The notes beneath the pieces are model-generated. The model ran no database searches, had not been told where the DNA came from, and saw nothing but the letters and a program-made list of their open reading frames with translations. The position numbers and the translations under genes are program-made. From Dactylorhiza incarnata (Eukaryota > Streptophyta > Magnoliopsida > Asparagales > Orchidaceae), in assembly GCA_033032865.1 (NCBI GenBank), contig JAWHQI010000004.1, positions 27,510,001 through 27,574,000 of the forward strand: 64,000 nucleotides of DNA, given 5' to 3'. Shown here in pieces: positions 54,646-64,000 of the stretch. Within the stretch, counting starts at the first letter, position 1. Each line of letters begins with the position of its first letter.

Positions 54646-56399
54646 TGATGCGCGAATCTAGCACCTCACTATAGGTGGTAGCAAGACTGCGGCACAAAAC
54701 GGTAGTGTACTGATCATTCAAGTAATATAAAATGGCGAGTAATTCTCAAGTATCGAATCTCAAAGGAACACAGTAAGGTGGAGTTTACTTTTGAGGCAGG
54801 ACTTGAGATTGAAGTCCTTTAGGTCGGATGGATTGCGGAAGGCTTGGATTGGATTGTGGAAAGCAATAAAAAACTAAAATACTAAACTACTACTATGTAG
54901 GCCGCTATGCACTGCTTCGCTGGGTAGATGGAAACTATGCAGGCCGTTATATACTACTTCATTAGGCGGATGGACGAGAAGGCAAGCGGATGACGTGAGT
55001 GTAACTGCGGAAAGGTTTGAGGGATGTCAGCACCTATTGGCTAGGCGGATGGATTACACGGGTTGTTAGCACCGCTTCGCTATGCGGATGGAAGAGTAGG
55101 CTTGCGGATGGAATGGTTCGCACCGGCGGAGTCGAGGTGGATTACACGGACCATTAGCACCGCTTAGCTTGGCAGATGGAAGAGTAGGCACACGAAATGG
55201 GCGAGTAATCAGGCGAAATGGATGGTGGAATGGGGGCGCTCCTCACTTGCATAAACCACAAAGTAATTTCACATAGACATGAAATAAACTTAAATGCAAT
55301 GATAGGGTTTAGCAATCATCGTTCATACACACAAACAATCAAGGGAAACAATACTACAAAATGAAGGGGGTGAGATTACAACCAAAGGGGCGGAGACTCA
55401 TCGGAGGTTCACGGCCAGAATCTAGGGTTGTCAAGCCTTGTCTGAGCTCGGGCTCCAATTGCCGTTCGGACCGGAAGAGCGTTCACCTTCATCTAATGTA
55501 CCCGTCTTCTCCGTCAATTATCTTCGACCATGACCTCGCTAGAAAACTTCACATGTGCAGCAATAAATCACTCAAAATGGAGCTTCAGTGCACACAAATG
55601 ATGGAGGAGGCCGAGAGGATACTCCGGCTCGAGATTGGCATGAAGAATATGCCCGGAACACCTCCTTAAGGTGTGCGGTGATGGAGCGGCGAAACTGGCA
55701 CGGAAGGAGCTGTTGGGCATGAAAAGGTTGATCGATCCGGTTTAGGGCGAAGTCAATGCTTAAATAGGAAAAAGTTAAAAATTTGGTCACGCACGATCGA
55801 ACACACAACCGTATGTTGGCTGTGCGATATTTATCGCTTGGGAAACCCAGGAAGATGAAGAAAACGCACCCGTGCATTTTACTCTTGCATGGTTGAAACC
55901 GACCGTGCGTAAAAATGCACGGGCAAATCCAGACGGCATGAAATCCAGGCCACCAGAGGGGCTCGTGTGATCCCTCTTCATGCACGGGCAAACTGCCCGT
56001 GCGTGAACAAATCGCACGAGCAGGGACAGAACACCATATTGGGCAGCCAACCATCACGCACGGTAGAAGCCGACCGTGCGTGAAGAAAACGTCGGACCGT
56101 GCAATTTATGCAAACATGAATTCTGGGCAATATGGACGATCTTCCCACCTGCATAACACAACCAAACGATGGGAACACACCTCCAGCACAAGTATAGAAG
56201 AAGAAATAAAATGGGGAGCACAATGTGCTTACCCCCAGCAAAATAGTGCGCAATTACACACCACAATGGGCCTAAATGTGCACTTCATGAAGAAATGTGT
56301 TTAAGTGAAATATAAGCAATAATGAACTAAAATTGAAGTACATGTGCGTTAAAACTAGCCCAGATGAGTCCATAAAACACTATAAATATTGGATCATCA
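54646..56399 (-). repeat. LTR 1 of L
   Basis: The LTR is 1754 bp. On the minus strand it runs TGATGATCCAAT to GATTCGCGCATCA. GACCGTGCGT/ACGCACGGTC boxes lie at 55790-56105 and a CTATTTAAG TATA box on the minus strand near 55757-55767. It resembles LTR 3 more than LTR 2. Confidence 0.88.
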
Positions 56400-57070
56400 C
56401 ACCCCCCAGACTTAACTATTTGCTCGTCCCGAGCAAATCATCCCTCAAGCGGACAAGAAAAACACAAGCTGGCATAGAAATTATAAAGCGGAGTACCATG
56501 CGAAGTCGCAAGCTCATGCTCATAAAAATTTAGTAGAAGAAATATCTAATTATGCATCATCCTTTATATTTTTCTAAGAGCGTATCTATATATTATTATT
56601 ACTCAAAATCTGAATCACGGTGAATCATCCGGTCACGTGTAGGAAGAAAGTAAACTGATCGCTAAGGTGAGCATTGCTAAATATCAGGGCTCGGGACAAC
56701 CTCCAAAGAAATCCATCAATGTCGGTGACCATAAGCTTACCCGTTTGCAGTCTCTCCACGACACTGGTTTGATTCACTGCGCGATTCAGTAGGACTTTGA
56801 GGATTATAATTAGGCTTGGGTCATGGTTTGGTAAGCAATGGTAAACAAGAAGGCTAAAATTCACCTAACCCAAATGAGCACACAAAGAAACTACCCACGC
56901 GCCATAAAATACGCGAGTGCACCACATCCCCAGACTTGGATTTTGCAACATGGGTGTGTGCACCACCTACTCCCAACACAAATATTGACAAAATTTTTAA
57001 TTGATCTTTTTAATAACAATATTTTCTTTTTCTTTTTCTTTTTCAATCCCCGACAACGGCACCAAAAACT
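56400..57070 (-). other. Short interior 1 of L with PBS and polypurine tract
   Basis: About 670 bp hold the polypurine tract (minus AAGTCTGGGGGGTG, 56400-56413), a non-coding stretch homologous to 58878-59520, and a PBS (minus TGGTGCCGTTGTCGGGGA, 57047-57064) that complements tRNA-Asp. All coding sequence is missing. A second CCCCAGACTT tract lies near 56927. Confidence 0.8.
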
Positions 57071-58877
57071 TGATGCGCAAATCTAGCACACCGCTATAGG
57101 CGGTAGCAAGACTGCGGCACGAAACGGCAGTCTACCGATCGTTCAAATAATATAAAATGAGGAGTGAATCCCCGATTATCGAATCTCAAAGGAACACAGT
57201 AAGGTGGAGTTATCTATCGAGGAAGGACTTGAGATTGAAGTCTTTTAGGTCGGATGGATTGCGGAAGTCTTGGATTGGAATAGGGAATGCAAAAGAAAAG
57301 AAACTAAACTACTCCTATGCAGGCCGCTATGCACTGCTTTGCCGGGTGGATGCAAACTATGCAGGCCGCTATGCACTGCTTCGCCGGGTGGATGCAAACT
57401 AGGAAGGCCGCTATGCACTGCTTTGCAATGTGGATGGACGAGAAGGCAAGCGGATGAGGTGAGTGTAACTGCGGGAAGGTTTGAGGGTCGTTAACACCTC
57501 TTGGCTAGGCGGATAGATTACACAGTCCGTTAGCACTGCTTCGCTGCGCGGATGGAAAAGTAGGCTTGCGGATGGAATGGTTCACACCAGCGGAGTCGAG
57601 GTGGATTAAACGGGCCGTTAGCACCGCTTAGCTTGGCGGATGGAAGAGTAGGCACACGGAATGGGCGAGTAGTCAGGCGGAATGGATGGTGGAATGGGGG
57701 CGCTCCTCACTTGCATAAACCACAAAGTAATTTTACATAGACATGAAATTAACTTAAATGCAATAATAAGGCTTAGCAATCATCGTTCATACACACAAAT
57801 AATCAAGGGAAACAATACTACAAAATGATGGGGGTGATATTACAACCAAAGGGGCGGAGACTCATCAGAGGTTCACGGCCAGAATCTAGGGTTGTCAAGC
57901 CTTGTCTGAGCTCGGTCTCCAACTGCCATCCGGGGTCTGGAAGAGCTGTCACCTTCTTCTAATGTACCGGTCTTCTTCGTCAATAATCTTTGATTCTGAC
58001 CTCCCCGGAGAACTTCACTTATATAACAAGAAATCACTCAAAATGGAGCTTTAGTGCATACAAATGATGGAGGAGGCCGAGAGGACACTCCAGCTCCAGA
58101 TTGGCATGAAGAATATGCCCAGAGCACCTCCTTAAGGTGGGCTGCGATGGAGCGGCAAAAATGGTGTGGAGCAGAGCTGTTGGGCGCGAAAAAGATGATT
58201 GATCGATTAGGGCGGATCCTGCGGCTTAAATAGAAAACTGTACAAAATTCTGTCACGCATGGTCGAACGCACGACCGTGCGTGGACCGTGCGATATTAAA
58301 TGTAAAGAAAGCTCGGGAAGATGAAGCAGATCGTCAGTGCGATTTTACTCACGCACGTTCGAAACCGACCGTGCGTAAAAATTCACGGGCAAATCCAGAC
58401 GGATTGAAAAATAGGTATGAACAGGAAATCGTGTGTTTCCTTCACGCACGGACAAACTTCTCGTGCGTGAACAAATTGCACGATCAGGGACAGAACACCA
58501 TATTGGCCAGCCAATCATCGCGCACGGTCGCAGCCGACCGTGCGTGAAGAAAATGCATGACCATGCGATTCATGCAGACATGAATTCTGGGCAATATGGA
58601 CGATTTGTCCACCTGCACAACAAATAACACAGCCATCGAAGAGCTGGGCATACCCTTCCAGCTCAATCTAATCACAAAATAAAGACATGGGGAGCACATT
58701 GTGCTTGCCCCCAACAACAAAGCGTGCAACTGCACACCACACTGGGCCAAAACATTGCACTTAAAGTGAAAGCATGTACGAGTAGAATATAAGCAATTCA
58801 GGACTGAAAGTGTAGTGCAAATGCAAGAAAACTAGCCCGGATGAGTCCGAAAATCACTATATAAATGGGACTCATCA
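57071..58877 (-). repeat. LTR 2 (middle) of L
   Basis: The LTR is 1807 bp, flanked by a PBS on its left and a polypurine tract on its right, so it serves both interiors. Boxes are at 58252-58560 and TATA (minus CTATTTAAG) near 58225-58233. It differs from LTRs 1 and 3, for example by lacking their shared block CCACCAGAGGGGCTC. Confidence 0.87.
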
Positions 58878-60757
58878 CACCCCCAGACATAACCATTTGC
58901 TCATCCCGAGCAAATCATCCCTTAAGCGGACAAGAAAAAACACAAGCTGGCCTAGAAATTGTAAAGGCAGAGTACCATGCGAAGTCGCAGGCTCACGCTC
59001 ATAAAAATTCAGTAGGAGAAATATCTAATTATGCATCATAGTATATATTGTTTCTAAGAGCGTATCTATATATTATAATTACTCAAAATCTGAATCACGG
59101 TGAATCATCTAGTCACGCGTAGGAAGAAAATAGACTGAGCGTTGAGATTGGCATTGCCCAAGATCGGAGCTCGGGACAACCTCCAAAGAAATCCATCAAT
59201 ATCAGTGACCATAAGCTCACCTGTTCGCACTCTCTCCATGACACTAGATCAGTTCACTATGCGAGTTAGTAGGACTTTAGGTTTTAATTGGGCTTGGGTC
59301 ACGGTGAGGTAAGCAATGGTAAACAAGAAGTCTAAAATGCACCTAACCCAAATGAGCACACAAAAAACAATCCACGCACCATGATACACGCGAGTGCACC
59401 ACGCCCCCAGACTTGGACTTTGCAACAAGGGTGTGGGAACCGCCTACTCCAACACAAATATTTACAAAAAATTTCAATTTGAACATTTTCTTAACAATCT
59501 TTTCTTTTTCTTTTTCATTCTTCTTTTTCCTTCTTTTCTTTTTCAACAAATTTTCAATAAACACACCCACAATTTCCACTATAAAAAATCGCCACAGCAA
59601 CACCCCAATAATGAATATAAAACAAGACTAAAGCTCATATTTGGGTGTGCGACTAGGATCAGCTTTTAAGCTTTGGTGAGATAAAGGTGGAGCTGAATCA
59701 AGTGGATGGGGTAGGCACAAAGGGGCTAGCGAGGGCGGATAATGGGAATGGAACACAAGCTCAACCGGGCCAAAAAGATGGCCTACATCACACTCGCGCA
59801 CTAGAACTATTTTGAAACCAATGCTTCAAGTGTCGCTTGGGGAAAGTTCTTAGCCACCGAGAAAGACAATCCTTCCTCCCGACTCGAGCAAAATGAATCT
59901 AGCAAATGTCTACACACATCTCTACGCTACCATTTGATTCACACCGGATTCACCACTTTTGAGTAGAATAAACAATATTTACGCAAATAGAAAAAATATA
60001 AAACTATAAGCATAAGGAAAAATTAATTCTACACGAATTTCTACGCGATATGTGAGTACTCGACTAGAGCACTACAAGAGTCAACATTTTACTCCATCTC
60101 ACAATCCTAAGCCAGCAAAATAAATTTCTCAAATCGCACAAAAGAAATGAGTTAAACTTGCGATGCGCTAATGGTTAAGCACGCGCTCAAGTGGGTGTTA
60201 TGATGTGTGGTGAAAATACAACAAAATAACTGAAATAAAAGCTTCTATCATGCTATGCAATAGTGCACGTAACTGGGCACAGAAAATGACTCTCCCCCAG
60301 ACTTAAACTAAACAATCTAACACAAGATATAACCTTGAAATTCAAAATGAAGTCTAGAGAAAGAGAGTACCCAATGCTCAACAAGTGAGCATACCAAAAG
60401 ACGCGTGTAAACCAAGACAAAGTTGTGGCATCCGCCATCCAGAAAAAGTACCTGCAGGGGTGAGCTCCGCCAAAAACAAAAGAAAATATACAAAATAAAA
60501 TGAAATACAACTAACTAAACTAAACTAGTTAAAATGAAAATGCAGGAAAAATAAGATAACTACTGGAGTTATTATCTTCCCAACATGACTTATTCAGAAC
60601 TCTAAGAGTTCTAGCTGATGGGAGTATGGAATGAGAAGTGAACAGGTAACTGTTCTAATATGCGTGTCGCTAGTGGGTACCGATACGGCTACAGAATAGT
60701 TACTCCCCCACCTAAATATTAATATTACCTGCTCGTCATAGGTAGAGGCAATAAAAT

Positions 60758-61848
60758 TTAAGAAGAGGAGGAGGAGTACTCCTCACAAATCTCACCAAAA
60801 ACATCCTTTCCCAGCAAGGTGTCATCTTCAGGGAGGTGGCAGGAGGAGAAGGCAATGAATGAGGCTTCCTTTATGGAGGAGGGGTCAACCCCCTCACATA
60901 TGAGGATACACTCATCATTGACTTGAGAAAAATGCTCCAAGTCCTCCTGAAGTACCTGTGAAGGCTCAACCTACACAGGCTCATTCATATGAAGAAGGGG
61001 GGTCAGGAAATAAAAGAGAAGAATGACTTAAATAATTAAAAATCGGGGGAGTGGTCCCTGTCTCACTCCCAGCAGGATCCAAGCATAGATCACTGTCGGT
61101 ATCATATGAGTTATAGCGAGGGGAGTCTGAAAGCTCGAGGTCCTCGGTGTTGAGTTGGACCTCCTCATCTGATAAGGACGTGCAAACCTCCTCATCAGAA
61201 AGGGTTTCCTCCTCATCCGACCTTGGTGCGTCATTGTGTTCCAAGGAGACACACTCCCCATCGGAGAGAATAACATCCTCATCCCACTTTGGCGCATCCT
61301 CAGGCTTCAAATGAACTTCCTGCCTATCATCATCAACCAACTCACCAAAAATAGGTGTAGAGAGTTCTTGCAAAGAAATCTGAGGAACAGAGGTAATAAC
61401 ATCATCAGAGAAAATGTGCACAGGTTCCTCCAGGGGTAAATCCAACATGAGTGATGAATGTGCCAGGAGAGAAGTCTCCACCATGTCGTCACACCGATCA
61501 GCAGAAAATTCTGATGGGGATATCCGCAGTGGTCCCCCATAGACAAGGTGGTACTGCGAATATATCATCAGAATTAGAATGAGCACCCAAATGAGAGGTG
61601 GATGGAACGATAAGAACATCAAGTTCATCATCCTCCTCCATCTGGCGCTGGAATTCTGGGCAATCTTTCAATGTGTGCTCGGTGCTATGACCATAAGATT
61701 TGGGTACGGTGTATGAAGTTCTGTAAGAGGACGGTGCTCCATACACTGGGCCTCGAGAATTATGCCCACTATCTCCAGCGGGGCATTTATCACTAGAATG
61801 ATTATAATCACCACACCATCTACAACGGATATTAAAAGCATCAAACAT
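60758..61848 (-). pseudogene. Gag-like remnant of L
   Basis: Minus-strand frame from 61848 (MFDAFNIRCRWCGDYNHSSD) contains a CX2CX4HX4C knuckle (CRWCGDYNHSSDKC) within 25 residues of its start, then a polar stretch with CPEFQRQMEEDDELD. A frameshift near 61560 moves the frame to 60981-61631, an acidic repeat-like region (SDGE, SDEEETLSDEE, SDEEVQLN). A third open piece (60758-60940) follows. The start close to the knuckle suggests the Gag core was lost. I do not assign a function beyond a decayed Gag-type nucleic-acid-binding protein. Confidence 0.6.
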
Positions 61849-62079
61849 GGTGTAGTGGGGGAGAATTCACCAACAAATAAAATTTCTTTGCAAGAATTAA
61901 CTACACATAAGAAATAAAAAAAATGAATGCATTCTTTAGATAATTCACAAAATAGATAAGGAATAAAGAAATTTAAAATGACTAATTCTAAGAACTAAAA
62001 CAATGAAGAAAATGGTATAAACAAATGGAAAAGGACTTCTATCTCTCGACTCCCTCTCCAGAAACTCACACGACTGTGT

Positions 62080-62097
62080 TCCCCGACAACGATGCCA
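62080..62097 (-). other. tRNA-Asp type primer binding site of L
   Basis: Minus TGGCATCGTTGTCGGGGA starts a few bases from the LTR end. It matches the tRNA-Asp complement used by Tat/Athila elements with one or two changes; the PBS at 57047-57064 is the better match. Confidence 0.75.
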
Positions 62098-62103
62098 AAA
62101 ACT

Positions 62104-63784
62104 TGATGCGCGAATCTAACACATTGCTATAGGCAGTAGCAAGACTGCGACACGAAATGGCAGTGTACCGATCGTTCAAGTAATATAAAATGGGCGAGTA
62201 ATTCCCAAGTATCGAATCTCAAAGGAACACAGTAAGGTGGAGTTTACTTTTGAGGCGGGACTTGAGATTGAAGTCCATTAGGTCGGATTGATTGCGGAAG
62301 GCTTGGATTGGATTGTGGAAAGAAAAGAAAAAATAAAATACTAAACTACTACTATGCAGGCCGCTATGCACTGCTTCGCTGGGCGGATGGAAACTATGCA
62401 GACCGCTATGCACTGCTTCGCTAGGCGGATGGATGAGAAGGCAAGCGTATGATGTGAGTATAACTGCGGAAAGGTTTGAGGGCCGTTAGCACCTATTGGC
62501 TAGGCAGATGGATTACAAGGGCCGTTAGCACCGCTTTGCTGCGCGGATGGAAGAGTAGGCTTGCGGGTGGAATGGTTCGCACTGGCGGAGTCAAGGTGGA
62601 TTACACGGGCTGTTAGCTCCGCTTAGCTTGGCGGATGGAAGAGTAGGCACACGGAATGGGCGAGTAGTCAGGCGGAATGGGTGGTGGAATGGGGGCGCTC
62701 CTCACTTGCATAAACCACAAAATAATTTCACATAGACATGAAATAAACTTAAATGCAATAATTAGGTTTATCAATCATTGTTCATACACATAAATAATCA
62801 AGGGAAACAATACTACAAAATGAAAGGGGGTGAGATTATAACCAAAGGGGCGGAGACTCATCGGAGGTTCACGGCCGGAATCTAGGGTTGTCAAGCCTTG
62901 TCCGAGCTCGGGCTCCAACTGCCATCTGGGGTCCAGAAGAGTTGTCACCTTCTTCTAATGTACCCATCTTCTTCGACAATTACCTTCGACCACGACCTCG
63001 TCGGAAAACTTCACATGTGCAGCAAGAAATCCCTCAAAATGGAGCTTCAGTGCATACAAACGATGGAGCATGCGAAAAAGATGGGTACGGAACTGGAGTT
63101 GTTGGGCGCGAAAAAGATGATCGATCCAGTCTAGGGTGAAGTCTGCGCTTAAATAGGAAAAACTTAAAAATTTGGTCACGCACAGTCGAACGCACGACCA
63201 TGCGTGGACCATGCGATATTAATCGCCTGGGAAACACAGGAAGATGAAGCAGACACTCCAAAGCGTTTTAATCACGCACGGTCAAAACCGACAGGGCGTA
63301 AAAATGCATGGGCAAATCCAGACAGTATGAAATCTAGGCCACCAGAGGGGCTCATGCGATTCCTTCTTGCACGGGCGAACTGCCCATGCATGAACAAATT
63401 GCGCAAGATGGGACAGAACACCATATTGGCCAGCCAACCATCGTGCACGACCAAAGCGACCATGCGTGAAGAAAATGCATGACCGTCCGATTTATGCAAA
63501 CATGAATTATGAGCTATATGGACGATCTGCCCACCTGCACAACACAACCAAACACTGGAAACACACCTCCAACACAAGTATAGAAGCAGATATATAATGG
63601 GGAGCACAATGTGCTTACCCCCAGCAAAATAGTGTGCAATTGCACACCACAATGGGCCTAAATGTGCACTTCATGAAGAAATGTGTTCGTGAAATATAAG
63701 CAATAATGAACTAAAAGTGAAGTACATGTGCATAAAAACTAGACCAGATGAGTCCATAAAACACTATAAATATTGGACTCATCA
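62104..63784 (-). repeat. LTR 3 of L
   Basis: The LTR is 1681 bp. Boxes are at 63176-63485 and TATA (minus CTATTTAAG) near 63148-63156. It ends GGACTCATCA and is followed by CAAGC, the partner of the duplication at 54641-54645. It shares blocks with LTR 1 that LTR 2 lacks. Confidence 0.88.
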
Positions 63785-64000
63785 CAAGCTATAGCTATAT
63801 TTGGAAGTTCTTGTGATTTGGGGCTTTCGAAAGTGATTAAGTTATGATTTGTTAAAAATCATGCCCTGTCATGGTAGAAAATTTTAACTGCAATAATAAT
63901 GATTAGTTAATATATACTCATAAAGGTTCACGAGTACACACCCCCCCCCCTAAATTTTGAGGATAATTGGGACGCTTGACGATCTGATCAATTCCATCGA
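63785..64000 (+). mobile_element. Gypsy K internal region, right piece
   Basis: K sequence resumes after L with the CAAGC copy. It is AT-rich, with a run of C near 63941-63951, and has no recognisable frame. The remainder of K is to the right of the window. Confidence 0.6.

Larger units (their letters stand above)
58878..62103 (-). other. Interior 2 of L
   Basis: About 3.2 kb runs from the polypurine tract (58878-58890) to the PBS (complement at 62080-62097). The first 1.8 kb has no coding potential I can support; it holds further CCCCCAGACTT tracts at about 59404 and 60294. The gag-like remnant occupies 60758-61848. Confidence 0.75.
54646..63784 (-). mobile_element. Tat/Athila-like Gypsy L: three-LTR tandem
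   Basis: In minus-strand order: LTR (62104-63784), PBS, 3.2-kb interior with a gag-like remnant, LTR (57071-58877), PBS, 0.67-kb interior, LTR (54646-56399). Both PBSs complement tRNA-Asp. A single CAAGC duplication (54641-54645 and 63785-63789) flanks the whole. No pol is present, so the unit is non-autonomous. Confidence 0.88.

Noticed and set aside
55572..56304. Clustered frames on both strands in the L LTRs (also 58038-58750 and 63034-63652)
   Set aside because: They coincide with the GACCGTGCGT box clusters and recur in each LTR; low support and no domains.
63941..63951. Poly-C run as an LTR border in K
   Set aside because: No TG/CA border, PBS or matching LTR sequence is next to it.

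Overview
This window is repeat-rich plant nuclear DNA. I can support no host gene in it: almost every base belongs to LTR retrotransposons inserted into one another. The Copia elements are Sirevirus-like (PBS complementary to initiator tRNA-Met, clustered AGGGGGAG polypurine tracts, poly-C run near the LTR end, gag with one or two CCHC knuckles). The Gypsy elements are two chromovirus-like types (C and K, both fragmentary), a third chromovirus with a chromodomain-like pol tail (G), and a Tat/Athila-like type with a tRNA-Asp PBS (L). A flowering plant with a large genome is the safest reading; a monocot is possible but unproven.

Layout: A (1-3189, +) is the 3' end of a Sirevirus inserted into the gag of B (3190-6727, -), itself inserted into Gypsy C (6728-8491 and 16288-18053, +). 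D (8492-16282, +), a complete non-autonomous Sirevirus with 5-bp target duplication GGAAG, interrupts the C LTR. Copia E (18054-43808, +) follows and is broken twice: by the near-complete Sirevirus F (20206-29818, -; duplication GAGGA/GATGA) and by chromovirus G (30583-42897, +; duplication GCACT). G contains a pol-deleted Copia H (31861-37424, +) and a Gypsy LTR remnant (37425-38688). At 43808/43809 E is joined tail-to-tail to Copia I (43809-47782, -), which sits in the gag of Copia J (47783-48981, -). J is cut by Gypsy K, whose LTR is about 4.5 kb (48982-53490). The K internal region holds L (54646-63784, -), a three-LTR tandem flanked by one duplication CAAGC.

State of the coding parts: only the gag-like ORF of D (9649-11133, 494 aa) is uninterrupted at full length. 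F keeps a nearly complete gag-pol with three nonsense codons and one frameshift. G keeps most of pol with several nonsense codons. E, H, I, J and B keep gag remnants; H also keeps an RNase H end fused to a protease stub.

Most interesting: the LTRs repeat one architecture across unrelated families. Clusters of CG-rich palindromic boxes lie upstream of a TATA box, and in the Copia families and two Gypsies (C and K) a downstream array of small hairpins has stems that change sequence while keeping complementarity and loops or linkers that stay constant. Upstream boxes are known for Sireviruses. The covarying hairpin arrays, their occurrence in Gypsy LTRs, and a box plus a roughly 90-bp island shared between Sirevirus D and Gypsy K are the observations most worth testing.
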